A DNA stretch of 19,141 nucleotides from Alphaproteobacteria bacterium (GCA_022822125.1 JAJECF010000095.1:1-19141), one strand, 5' to 3'. Positions 1 to 7,685 are shown, counted from the first letter of the stretch. Program-made: numbers and translations. The notes: generated by a model not told the origin, from the letters alone.

Positions 1-3000
1 TGGTCGTGGTGCCGTCGGTGCCAATGATATAGGTCCAGTACTCCTCATAAGGTCCGTCGCCGCGCCGCTGATTGTATTGCCATCCGGTAATGCCGGTGAC
101 GGCGGGGTCGCCGGGATCGTCCCACTCCAGCAGCACCTGCCCGTTGCCGGGCGTCGCGGTAAAGCCGGACGGTTTGCCGGGCAGAGCGAACGGGGTTGCG
201 GTCGCCTCGTCTGATTCCAGCCCGGAACCGCTGCCGTTCACGGCCCTGATGCGGAACTTGTAGGTCGTTCCGTTGTCGAGCCCTGTCACTTCGTGGCTCT
301 TTGTCGCCGCATCGCTGCCGGGGATATCCGTCCAGTCGCTGTAAGCGCCATCGGTCCTGTAGCTGTATTGCCAGAGGGTCACTGTGGAATCGCCTAAGGC
401 GGTCCATTCCAGCAGGACCATGCCATCGCCCGGCGTCGCCGCCAGTCCCGCCGGCTTGGCGGGAAGCAATGGCAGTGTCACGGTCGCTTCGTCCGATTCC
501 TTGCCGATGCCCTCACCGGTTACGGCCCGGATCTTGAAGCCATAGGAAACGCCGGCATCGAGTCCGATGACCGTGTGGCTGGTCGTGGCGGCGGCGCTAC
601 CCAGGATATAGGTCCAGTCCTCCTCAAACGCCCCGCTGCCGCGCCGCTGATTATATTGCCATCCGGTAATGCCGGAGTCGCCGGGATCGTCCCATTCCAG
701 CACCACCTGCCGATTGCCGGGCGTCGCGGTAAAGCCGGACGGTTTACCGGGCAGGGCGAACGGCACCGCCGTCGCCTCGTTCGATTCCGGCCCGGAACCG
801 CTGCCGTTCGCGGCCCTGATGCGGAACTTGTAGGTCGTTCCGTTGTCGAGCCCCGTTACGTCATGTTCGACGGTTGCCGCGCCGCTGCCCGGGATATCCG
901 TCCAGTCTCCGTAAGCGCCGCCCGCCGCCATCCTGTATTGCCAACGGGCGATGGTCGGGTCGTTCGGATCGTTCCAGGAGAGCCGCGCCTGTCCGTCGCC
1001 CGGCGTTGCGGCGAAGCCCGCCGGCTTGCCCGGAACAGCGACGGGCGTCGCAGTCGCTTCGTCGGATTCCGCCCCGTCGCCGCTGGCGTTCACGGCGCGG
1101 ATCTTGAAGACATACGCCACCCCATTCTTCAGGCCGGTCACCGCATGTTGTGCGGTCATCGCCCCGCTGCCGGACATGGTTATCCAGCCCGCTTCATAGT
1201 CCCCGTCCGCATGTCTTTGGCTGTATTCCCAACCGGTGATGGTCGGGTCGTCCGGGTCGTCCCATTGGAGCACGGCTTTCCCGTCGCCGGCCCTCGCCGC
1301 GAAGCCCGCGGGTTTGGCGGGAACCGGGACGGGCGTTGCGGCCGCCTCGTCTGATTCCGGCCCGACGCCGCTTGCGTTCCGCGCCCGGACCCTGAAGCGG
1401 TAGGCGACGCCGTTCTTGAGGCCGGTTACAATGTGCCCTGCGGTTTCCGCGCCGCTGCCCGGCACATCCGCCCAGTTTCCGTTTTCGCCAGCGGCCGTGG
1501 CCTTGTATTGCCAGCCGGCGACGGTCGGGTCGTTCGGATTGTCCCATGCAAGCGCAACCTCCGCATCGCCCGGGGTTGCGGTCAGGCCGGAAGGTTTGGC
1601 CGGGATCGCAACCGGCGTGGCGGAAACCTCGCCGGACTCGACTCCGCCGCCATGTTCGTTCACGGCGCGCAGCTTGAAGCCGTATTCGACGCCGTTCTCG
1701 AGCCCCGTGACCGTGTGGGCCGTTGTGGACGCCGCGCTGCCGGGAATGTCCGTCCATTCGCTGAAGGCGCCTGTCGTCCGGACAGCATATTGCCAGCCCG
1801 AGATCGTCGGATCGCCGGGATCGTCCCAGGCAAGCGCAACCTCCGCATCGCCGGGCCGGGCGTTCAACCCCGCAGGCGCCGCCGGCCGCAGCGACCGGGG
1901 CGTGGCGGACACCTCCTCCGACTCGTAACCGGTGAAGGCGTTAACCGCCCGGATCTTGAAAGTGTATACCGCGCCGTTTTCGAGGCCCGTTACAGTGTGC
2001 CGGACAGTCTTTGCACCGCTGCCCGGAATATTGTTCCACAGCGCCCCAAATTGACCGTCCGATTTTCTGCTCCTGTATTGCCAACCCTGGATGCTGGCAT
2101 CATCCGGGTCGTCCCAGGCAAGCAACAGCTCGCCATCGCCGGCCTGGACCTGGAACCCCGTCGGCTTCGCCGGCGGCGCCGCTTTCGGCGTGGCGGATTT
2201 TTCCTCCGACTCGGGCCCGGCGCCACTGCCGTTCAGCGCCCGAATTCTGAAAGCGTGGGCTGTATCGTTGGCCAGCCCGGTCACCGTATGGCGAACCGTT
2301 GCGGCGCTGCCGCCGGGGATATCCGTCCATGTGCCATAAGCCCCGGCGGTCCTGAATTTGTACTGCCAGCTGGTTATGCTGCTGTCGTTCGGGTCGCTCC
2401 ATAGGAGCCTGACCTGGGTATTGCCCGCCTCTGTCCGGAACCCGGTCGGCTTACCCGGGACCGGTCGGGGTGTGGCGGCCACGGCGTCGGATTCCGCGCC
2501 CAAGCCGCTGCCGTTTACCGCGCGAATTTTGAATGTATGCTCGGCGCCGTTGGAGAGGCCCGTAACGATATGGCCGGCAGTGGTGGCGCTGCTGCCGGGG
2601 ATATCCGTCCAGGAGCCGTAACCGCCCGAGGTCCTGTAGGAATACTGCCAGCCGGTAATCGAGGAATTCCGCGGGTCGTTCCACCCAAGCGCCACCCGGG
2701 CGTCTCCCGCCGTCACCGTAAATCCCGAGGGCTTCGCCGGGACGGACAGCGGTGTTGCGGAGGCCTCGTCCGAGTCCGGCCCGGCCCCGACATCGTTTAC
2801 CGCGCGAATCTTGAATGTGTAGGCCGCGCCATTCGTCAGTCCGGATACGGTATGGCGCGTGGTCGCAGCGGCGCTGTCCGGAATATCGATCCAGTTCCCG
2901 AACGCGCTCCCCGTTCTATAGGCGTATTGCCATTTCAGGATCGAAGCGTCGACCGGGTCCGTCCACGAAAGGACGACCTGCCTGTCGCTCGCAAACGCGA

Positions 3001-4048
3001 CGAGCCCGGCCGGCTTCCCGGGCGCGCTCGCCATCGGCGTCGCCGAAACCGCGTCGGACCCAATGCCTGCGCCGACACTGTTCACGGCCCGGATCCTGAA
3101 CTTGTAAACTATGTCGTTTTCCAGCATGGCAACGACGTGCCGCACGGTTTCCGCGCCGCTGCCCGCCATATCCGTCCAGTCCCGATTGCCGGTCACGGCC
3201 TCATAGGCATACTGCCACTTGTCGATGGTGTCGTTTCCCGGATCGCGCCAGGTCAGCAATGCCCTTCTGTGGCCAGGCTCAACCGAAAGACCTGTCGGTT
3301 TTCCCGGAACCGCCGGCATGGGTATTACCGATATTTCATCAGACCAATAACCGTTACCGGAACCGTTAAATGCCTTAATCTGGAATATATATTCTTCGCC
3401 GTTTTGAAGATTTTCGACGATATGGCTCGTGGTGTTTTCGTCAGAGGTTATAATGGCTGTCCAGTGTCCATAACGGCCTCCGGGTTTTTTCTGCCTGTAT
3501 TCCCAGCCATGAATGCTGATATCGTCCGGATGGTTCCATGACAGAATGGCTTTCTTGTCTCCCGGCATGACCTGGAAGCCAGTAGGCTTTCCCGGAACTG
3601 CCGGATAGGGGTTGCCGGTCGCCTCATCGGATTCCCGGCCGGGACCGATAGCGTTCACAGCCCGGATTTTGAATTTGTATGTTCGATTGTTCCGGAGGCC
3701 GGTTACTGTATGGCGCCTGGTGTCGGCATCGCTTCCCGTCATATCCGTCCATGCGCCGAATGATGCGGTTTGCTGCGGAGAAAAGGGCTCGAGCTTCTGA
3801 GCGAATTGCCATCGCGTAATTGTTGTGTCGCTCGGGCTGGTCCAATGCAGGCGCACCTGCGTGTTGCCGGCTTCGGTCGTAAGTCCGGTCGGCTTGGCCG
3901 GCAGGGATTGCGCTTGGGACTGGCCGGGAGGCGCGGCCAAGGCAGATACCGACAGGACAATCGCCAGGCTCCGGCGAAAGGCGCATGACCATATAGCGCG
4001 ATGCGCTCTATTATACACCGATAAAGTGCCGGCATATTTCGAGAGCAA
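1..4048 (-). CDS. Secreted tandem fibronectin type III repeat protein (3' end beyond window)
   Basis: A single minus-strand frame is open from 4048 to the left edge (1349 codons). I checked it codon by codon and found no stop and no frameshift. After a basic N-terminus comes a hydrophobic stretch (LAIVLSVSALA) and an Ala/Gln-rich region ending AQS, a plausible Sec signal peptide. The rest is FN3 domains of about 95 residues joined by PGKPxG-type linkers, each with W-x-[YF] on strand B and a [YF]xFxIRAVN-type strand. This predicts an extracellular or surface protein such as an adhesin, or a spacer stalk for a C-terminal domain outside the window. There is no in-frame ATG near the start. TTG at 4048 has an AAAAAGGGG Shine-Dalgarno 7 nt upstream, while GTG at 4018 has none, so TTG is preferred. 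The first in-frame upstream stop is at 4148-4150. Ligand and export route are unknown. Confidence 0.88.
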   Translation of the reverse strand, partial: MLSKYAGTLSVYNRAHRAIWSCAFRRSLAIVLSVSALAAPPGQSQAQSLPAKPTGLTTEAGNTQVRLHWTSPSDTTITRWQFAQKLEPFSPQQTASFGAWTDMTGSDADTRRHTVTGLRNNRTYKFKIRAVNAIGPGRESDEATGNPYPAVPGKPTGFQVMPGDKKAILSWNHPDDISIHGWEYRQKKPGGRYGHWTAIITSDENTTSHIVENLQNGEEYIFQIKAFNGSGNGYWSDEISVIPMPAVPGKPTGLSVEPGHRRALLTWRDPGNDTIDKWQYAYEAVTGNRDWTDMAGSGAETVRHVVAMLENDIVYKFRIRAVNSVGAGIGSDAVSATPMASAPGKPAGLVAFASDRQVVLSWTDPVDASILKWQYAYRTGSAFGNWIDIPDSAAATTRHTVSGLTNGAAYTFKIRAVNDVGAGPDSDEASATPLSVPAKPSGFTVTAGDARVALGWNDPRNSSITGWQYSYRTSGGYGSWTDIPGSSATTAGHIVTGLSNGAEHTFKIRAVNGSGLGAESDAVAATPRPVPGKPTGFRTEAGNTQVRLLWSDPNDSSITSWQYKFRTAGAYGTWTDIPGGSAATVRHTVTGLANDTAHAFRIRALNGSGAGPESEEKSATPKAAPPAKPTGFQVQAGDGELLLAWDDPDDASIQGWQYRSRKSDGQFGALWNNIPGSGAKTVRHTVTGLENGAVYTFKIRAVNAFTGYESEEVSATPRSLRPAAPAGLNARPGDAEVALAWDDPGDPTISGWQYAVRTTGAFSEWTDIPGSAASTTAHTVTGLENGVEYGFKLRAVNEHGGGVESGEVSATPVAIPAKPSGLTATPGDAEVALAWDNPNDPTVAGWQYKATAAGENGNWADVPGSGAETAGHIVTGLKNGVAYRFRVRARNASGVGPESDEAAATPVPVPAKPAGFAARAGDGKAVLQWDDPDDPTITGWEYSQRHADGDYEAGWITMSGSGAMTAQHAVTGLKNGVAYVFKIRAVNASGDGAESDEATATPVAVPGKPAGFAATPGDGQARLSWNDPNDPTIARWQYRMAAGGAYGDWTDIPGSGAATVEHDVTGLDNGTTYKFRIRAANGSGSGPESNEATAVPFALPGKPSGFTATPGNRQVVLEWDDPGDSGITGWQYNQRRGSGAFEEDWTYILGSAAATTSHTVIGLDAGVSYGFKIRAVTGEGIGKESDEATVTLPLLPAKPAGLAATPGDGMVLLEWTALGDSTVTLWQYSYRTDGAYSDWTDIPGSDAATKSHEVTGLDNGTTYKFRIRAVNGSGSGLESDEATATPFALPGKPSGFTATPGNGQVLLEWDDPGDPAVTGITGWQYNQRRGDGPYEEYWTYIIGTDGTTT
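26..287 (-). repeat. Near-identical segment, partner of 605-857
   Basis: This stretch matches 605-857 far better than any other pair of units compared by eye. Long blocks are identical, including the parts encoding NGTTYKFRIRAVNGSGSG and PGKPSGFTATPGN. The offset is 579 bp on the left part and 570 bp on the right, because this copy has 9 extra bases (three codons) near 92-105. The match spans the end of one FN3 domain and the start of the next, so the copied unit is not one exact domain. Confidence 0.7.
605..857 (-). repeat. Near-identical segment, partner of 26-287
   Basis: Second copy of the recently duplicated or converted piece inside the FN3 gene. The two copies are two domain periods apart. 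The domain between them does not show the same level of identity to its neighbour, so this is either an old two-domain duplication partly homogenised later, or gene conversion between non-adjacent units. Confidence 0.7.
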
Positions 4049-4166
4049 GTGGATTCCCCTTTTTGCACGCCTGGACCGAATGTCGCGGCGCTTGTGACGG
4101 TCGTTCCGCCGGAGACTCCACCCTGAATGAAGAAGATAGTAAATAAACTAAGAGGTATATCTACAA

Positions 4167-4172
4167 GTATAA
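4167..4172 (-). promoter_or_regulatory. Possible -10 element for the FN3 gene
   Basis: The minus strand reads TAATTATACTTGTAG here. TATACT matches the sigma-70 -10 consensus in five of six bases and sits in the AT-rich core. No good TTGACA-like -35 lies 16-18 bp upstream. If used, transcription would start near 4160 and give a leader of about 110 nt before the TTG start at 4048. Weak evidence. Confidence 0.25.
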
Positions 4173-4358
4173 TTAGGCATATCTGCAGGTTGATTTTAGA
4201 GAATTTAAGACCAAAAAACGGGGGCATAGCGACATTAATATCATCGCACAGACGCCGATATTCGTATCGATAACCCGAACATTTTTTTTGAAATCAACGC
4301 AGAAGCGGCAATCGGTCCCAGGGCGGGGCTCCCTGCAGCAGGAACTGCGGGGCCACCC

Positions 4359-4378
4359 CCGGACAGCTTTCAGTCCGG
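4359..4378 (-). terminator. Hairpin just after the moeB-like gene
   Basis: CCGGAC and GTCCGG form a 6-bp stem around an 8-nt loop, 5 bp beyond the stop codon at 4384-4386. No T tract follows on the minus strand, so it is at best a weak or factor-assisted terminator or an mRNA-end stabiliser. Confidence 0.3.
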
Positions 4379-4383
4379 CCGGA

Positions 4384-5139
4384 TCAGCCGCTGCAGGCGG
4401 GGCAGTCCGGGCGGCGCTTGAAGCGGATGGTCCGCGTCGAGGCGGCAAGGGCGTCGTAAAGCACGAGGCGCCCGGAAAGGCTCTCGCCGACGCCGATCAA
4501 CTCCTTCAACGCCTCCACCGCCATGAGCGTGCCGACAACGCCGGCGACGGCGCCGAGTATGCCGGCTTCCGAGCAGGCCGGCACGGCGCCGGGCGGCGGG
4601 GGCTCCGGGAACAGGCAGCGATAGCAGGGATGTGCCGGCCCGGCATGGGGCTTGAAGGTGGAGACCTGCCCGTCGAAGCGCAGCACCGCGCCGGAGACGA
4701 GCGTCCGCCCGGCGGCGATGGCGGCGTCATTGACGAGGTAACGCGTGGTGAAATTGTCGCTGCCGTCGAGGACGAGGTCATAGTCCCGGAAGAGCCGGGC
4801 GGCATTGGCCTCGGTCAGCCGCTCGGCATGGGTCTCGACGCGGATGGCCGGATCGAGCGTCCCGATGGCGGCCGCCGCGCTCTCGGCCTTGGGCTGGCCT
4901 ACGCGGTCCGTGCTGTGAATCACCTGGCGCTGCAGGTTGGAGACATCGACATTGTCGTCGTCGATGACGCCGAGCGTGCCGACACCGGCGGCGGCAAGAT
5001 AGAGCAGGACAGGCGCGCCAAGGCCGCCCGCGCCCACGACCAGCACGCGCGAGGCCAGCAGCGTCTGCTGCCCCGCCCCCCCGACCTCCGGCAGGATCAG
5101 GTGCCGCGCATAACGATCGAGCTGGGCGTCGGTCAGCAT
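4384..5139 (-). CDS. moeB: MoeB/ThiF/HesA-family sulfur-carrier adenylyltransferase
   Basis: 251 residues, the normal length for MoeB/ThiF without a rhodanese tail. Enzymes of this E1-like family use ATP to adenylate the C-terminal glycine of a small sulfur carrier (MoaD or ThiS) for molybdopterin or thiazole synthesis in the cytoplasm. Visible motifs: N-terminal RYARHLILPEVG; nucleotide-binding GAGGLG at 36-41; DNVDVSNLQRQ at 62-72; DGSDNF at 125-130; and two Cys pairs for structural zinc, CYRC at 172-175 and CPAC at 246-249. Cys189 lies in ACSEAG, the position of the ThiF-type cysteine. The start codon overlaps the stop of the upstream flavoprotein gene by one base (TGATG), so translation is probably coupled. 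No moaD, thiS or thiG is in the window, so MoeB versus ThiF cannot be settled. Confidence 0.9.
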   Translation of the reverse strand: MLTDAQLDRYARHLILPEVGGAGQQTLLASRVLVVGAGGLGAPVLLYLAAAGVGTLGVIDDDNVDVSNLQRQVIHSTDRVGQPKAESAAAAIGTLDPAIRVETHAERLTEANAARLFRDYDLVLDGSDNFTTRYLVNDAAIAAGRTLVSGAVLRFDGQVSTFKPHAGPAHPCYRCLFPEPPPPGAVPACSEAGILGAVAGVVGTLMAVEALKELIGVGESLSGRLVLYDALAASTRTIRFKRRPDCPACSG

Positions 5140-6383
5140 CAGAACCGTCCGATGCTGTAGGGGGCCATGTCGATCCCGGATGGACGCCCGGCCACAAGGT
5201 CAGCGATATGCCGGCCGCTGATCGGCCCGGCCGTCAAACCCAGATGGCCGTGGCCAAAGCCGTACCAGACATTGTCGTGCAGCAGGGACGCGCCGAGTAC
5301 GGGCAGCGAGTCCGGCGTAGCCGGCCGGTTGCCCATCCAGGGCGAGCCGTCTTCGGCGCGGATGCCGCGGAACGCCTTGCGGGCATGGGCGCGGAGCGGC
5401 TCGACCCGCTTCCAGTTGGGCGGCGCGTCGAGGCCGGCGAACTCGGCCGTGCCGGCGAGCCGGAGGCCCATCTCCATCGGCGTCGCCATGAATTTCCGGT
5501 CGTAGAAGGAGATCGGGCGGCGCGTCTCGACGCCGGGCTCGGCTAGCGTGAGATGGTAGCCGCGCTCGGATTCGAGCACCGCCTTCTCGCCGAGCATTTC
5601 GGCGAGGCCCGCCGACCAGGCCCCGGCCGCGACGACAAAGCCGTCCGCCGGCAGTTGGCCCCTTGAGGTGCGGACCGCGACGGCGCGGTCGTCGGCGAAG
5701 TTGAAGCCGGTGACATACGCCGCCAACATGCGCCCGCCCCCGCGCGCAAAGGCTTCCGCCAGGCCGGCGGTGAGCGCGCCCGGATTTATCGAATGCGCCC
5801 CCCCGGGAAAGAAGACCGCATGCGGGAAGATCGGCGCGAGCCCCGGTTCGAGCTGGCGCAGCTCGTCGCCCGAGAGTTCCTCCACCTCGAAGCCCCGCTG
5901 CCGCTGGCCCTCCCGGTCGCCTGCCGCCGCCCGGAAGCTGCGCTCGCTCTCATAGACGGTGAGCGTACCGTTCTGCCGGATAAAGCCGGTCGTGCCGGCC
6001 TCGGCCGCGAGGTCCCGATGCGCGTCGAGCGCCAGGCGATGGAGCGCCGCCATGGCGTCCATCTGCCGGCGCATCGGCTCGGGCCGGCCGGCGCGCAGGA
6101 AGCGGATGAGCCAGGGCAGGAATTCGGGCAGGTGGCGCCAGCGGATAGAGAGCGGCCCCATCGGGTCCAGCAGCCAGCGGGGCGCCTTCAGCATCAGGCC
6201 GGGACCGGTCTGCGGCAGGCAGGAGTGCGAACTGATCGCGCCCGCATTGCCGAAGGAGGTCATCGTGCCGGGCGGCTCCGGGTCGATCAGCGTCACCTCA
6301 TGCCCATCCCGGCGCAGGTAGCAGGCCGTCGCCGTGCCGACAATGCCCGCCCCGATCACCGCTATATGCCGCGCACCGCTCAT
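5139..6383 (-). CDS. FAD-dependent D-amino-acid dehydrogenase/oxidase (DadA-like)
   Basis: 414 residues, the DadA length, slightly longer than ThiO glycine oxidases. The Rossmann FAD site is at the N-terminus: GAGIVG at 11-16 with Asp34 ending the second strand (TLID). This is followed by a DadA-like TSFGNAGAIS segment and, near the C-terminus, NVWYGFGHGHLGLT, the usual FAD-contacting glycine-rich segment of the DAO fold. The family oxidises D-amino acids, glycine or related secondary amines to imino acids. The gene is divergent from the CoA-transferase gene and is followed with a 1-base overlap by the moeB-like gene. No Shine-Dalgarno is seen upstream, and the ATG lies in the loop of a perfect 14-bp inverted repeat (6361-6398). 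Family assignment is firm; the substrate is not determined. Confidence 0.88.
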   Translation of the reverse strand: MSGARHIAVIGAGIVGTATACYLRRDGHEVTLIDPEPPGTMTSFGNAGAISSHSCLPQTGPGLMLKAPRWLLDPMGPLSIRWRHLPEFLPWLIRFLRAGRPEPMRRQMDAMAALHRLALDAHRDLAAEAGTTGFIRQNGTLTVYESERSFRAAAGDREGQRQRGFEVEELSGDELRQLEPGLAPIFPHAVFFPGGAHSINPGALTAGLAEAFARGGGRMLAAYVTGFNFADDRAVAVRTSRGQLPADGFVVAAGAWSAGLAEMLGEKAVLESERGYHLTLAEPGVETRRPISFYDRKFMATPMEMGLRLAGTAEFAGLDAPPNWKRVEPLRAHARKAFRGIRAEDGSPWMGNRPATPDSLPVLGASLLHDNVWYGFGHGHLGLTAGPISGRHIADLVAGRPSGIDMAPYSIGRF

Positions 6384-6398
6384 GGCGCGGCATATAGC
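6361..6398 (-). promoter_or_regulatory. Perfect 14-bp inverted repeat enclosing the start codon of the DadA-like gene
   Basis: GCTATATGCCGCGC (6361-6374) and GCGCGGCATATAGC (6385-6398) are exact reverse complements separated by 10 nt. On the minus-strand RNA they form a 14-bp stem whose loop (CAUGAGCGGU) holds the AUG at 6383. The downstream arm encodes residues 4-8 of the protein. The upstream arm contains a second, out-of-frame AUG at 6393. It may act as a translational gate, or as a DNA operator for a dimeric regulator controlling the divergent genes. The repeat is seen directly; its function is inferred. Confidence 0.75.
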
Positions 6399-6483
6399 AC
6401 GGAGCCGGCCGGCGGGGCAGACGGTTTGGTCCGGCGCGGAAACACTCTAATGTCTCGGCCGTGAACGCAGGAGGCGCGGAGCC

Positions 6484-7674
6484 ATGAGCGGGCCGTTGTC
6501 GGGGTTTCGGGTGGTCGATCTCACCAATGTGATTTCGGGGCCGATGGCGACGCAGATTCTCGGGGACCAGGGCGCCGATATCGTCAAGGTCGAGGCGCGG
6601 GGCGGGGACCTGACGCGCGGCGGCGGCAACCGGCAGGGCGGGCTCTCCGCGGCGTTCCTCAACAACAACCGCAACAAGCGCTCCATCGTGCTCGACCTGA
6701 AGCAGCCCGAAGGCGCAGCCCTGCTGAAGCGCCTGGCGGCGACGGCGGATGTCTTCATTCAGAACTTCCGCCCCGGCGTGGTGGAGCGCCTCGGCGTCGG
6801 CGAGGCGGACATCCGCGCCGTGAAGCCGGACATCGTCTATGTCTCGATCAGCGGCTTCGGCGAGAAGGGACCGTTCGCCTCCAAGCCTACCTACGACCCC
6901 ATCGTGCAGGCGATATCGGGTCTCACCACCGTGCAGGCGGGTTCCGACGAGGAGCGGCCCCGCCTGGTGCGCACCATCCTGCCGGACAAGGTGACCGCGC
7001 TCACCGCCGCCCAGGCGGTGACGGCGGCGTTGCTGCACCGGGCTGCGACCGGCGAGGGCCAGCATGTGCGCGTCTCCATGCTCGATTCCGTCGTCGCCTT
7101 CCTCTGGAACTCGGACATGGGCTCGCAGACCTTCGTGGACGCGCCGGTCTCGATCCAGCGGGCGGCGAGCTTCATAGACCTCATCTACGAGACCGCCGAC
7201 GGCTATATGAGCGTCTCGCTGATGACCGACCGGCAATGGCTGGGCTTCTGCAAGGTCTCCGGGCGCGAGGACCTGGCGACGGATCCGCGCTTCGCCACCG
7301 GGGCGCTGCGCGACGAGAATATCGACGCGCGCCTGGAGCAGGTGCAGGAGGAGCTGCGCAAGCGCACGACGGCGGACTGGACGGCTGCGTTCGACGCCGC
7401 GCATGTGCCGTCCGCGCCGGTGCTGACCCGCAGCCAGATGGTCCGGCATCCCCAGGTCGCCGCCAACGGCACCCTGGTGGAATACGACCATCCGCTTGCC
7501 GGGCGGCTGCGGCAGGCGCGGCCGGCCATCCGCTTCGAGGGCTCGCCCTCCGGCATCAGGCGCGGCGGCTCCGTGCTCGGCGCCGATACGCGCGAGATTC
7601 TGGCGGAAGCCGGCATGGAGGATAACGAGATCGAGGCGGCCATCGCGTGCGGCGCGGCAGTCGCTCCGGACTAG
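6484..7674 (+). CDS. CoA-transferase family III (CaiB/BaiF/Frc type)
   Basis: 396 residues, typical for the family, which moves CoA between carboxylic acids in the cytoplasm. Visible features: N-terminal LSGFRVVDLTNVISGPMA; the CoA-contacting GADIVKVE at 30-37; NNRNKRSIVLDLK; NFRPGV at 94-99; and Asp168 in LPDKVTAL, matching the catalytic aspartate (Asp169 in formyl-CoA transferase). The C-terminal part carries the usual AAHVPSAPV and HPQV segments. AGGAGG at 6469-6474 lies 9 nt before the ATG. It is followed 11 bp later by an oxygenase gene, probably on the same transcript, and is divergent from the DadA-like gene. Substrate unknown; the family includes oxalate, carnitine, mesaconate and bile-acid enzymes. 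Confidence 0.93.
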   Translation: MSGPLSGFRVVDLTNVISGPMATQILGDQGADIVKVEARGGDLTRGGGNRQGGLSAAFLNNNRNKRSIVLDLKQPEGAALLKRLAATADVFIQNFRPGVVERLGVGEADIRAVKPDIVYVSISGFGEKGPFASKPTYDPIVQAISGLTTVQAGSDEERPRLVRTILPDKVTALTAAQAVTAALLHRAATGEGQHVRVSMLDSVVAFLWNSDMGSQTFVDAPVSIQRAASFIDLIYETADGYMSVSLMTDRQWLGFCKVSGREDLATDPRFATGALRDENIDARLEQVQEELRKRTTADWTAAFDAAHVPSAPVLTRSQMVRHPQVAANGTLVEYDHPLAGRLRQARPAIRFEGSPSGIRRGGSVLGADTREILAEAGMEDNEIEAAIACGAAVAPD

Positions 7675-7685
7675 GGGCAGCGCGA

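Larger units (their letters stand above)
26..3905 (-). repeat. Tandem array of 14 FN3-domain coding units
   Basis: The codons for the strand-B tryptophan lie at 3809, 3503, 3215, 2930, 2648, 2366, 2081, 1793, 1511, 1229, 941, 659, 371 and 80 (low coordinate). Spacing is 282-291 bp, except 306 bp between the first two. Every spacing is a multiple of three. Units are diverged in DNA but share motifs: TDIPGS before strand C', TSHTVTGL, [YF]KFRIRAVN, SDEA and PGKPxGF. The array begins right after the signal peptide and continues past the left edge, so 14 is a minimum. Confidence 0.88.
4049..4383. other. 335-bp gene-free stretch with an AT-rich core
   Basis: This lies between the start of the FN3 gene and the end of the moeB-like gene, both on the minus strand. 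By hand count, 4141-4200 is 17/60 G+C, far below the surrounding genes, and there is a run of eight T at 4282-4289. It probably holds the FN3 promoter and a leader of about 100 nt. I see no convincing gene: the possible short frames read through the FN3 start or the moeB end in other registers. A small hairpin with a TTCG loop (CGATA/TATCG, 4256-4269) is present but is not followed directly by a T run. Confidence 0.6.

Noticed and set aside
575..3541. Three long plus-strand open frames (about 259, 323 and 334 codons) inside the FN3 gene
   Set aside because: They lie exactly codon-on-codon opposite the FN3 frame, where GC-rich repeats leave few stops. Their translations are Arg/Gly-rich with no domain-like pattern, and their repetition simply mirrors the FN3 units.
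3739..4227. Minus-strand frame of 162 codons with a hydrophobic N-terminus overlapping the FN3 start
   Set aside because: The hydrophobic part comes from the AT-rich island, and the rest is an out-of-frame reading of FN3 domain 1. The FN3 frame already has its own signal peptide and ribosome site, so no frameshift is needed.
4256..4289. TTCG-loop hairpin plus T8 as a plus-strand terminator
   Set aside because: The stem is only 5 bp and is separated from the T run by about 12 nt, and no plus-strand gene ends there.
6426..6456. TTGGTC and TAATGT as -35/-10 for the CoA-transferase gene
   Set aside because: Each matches the consensus in only three of six bases; not strong enough to list as a promoter.
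6298..7491. 397-codon minus-strand open frame over the CoA-transferase gene
   Set aside because: Shadow frame. Only its last 31 codons matter, as the short reading from the extra AUG in the hairpin arm near 6393.
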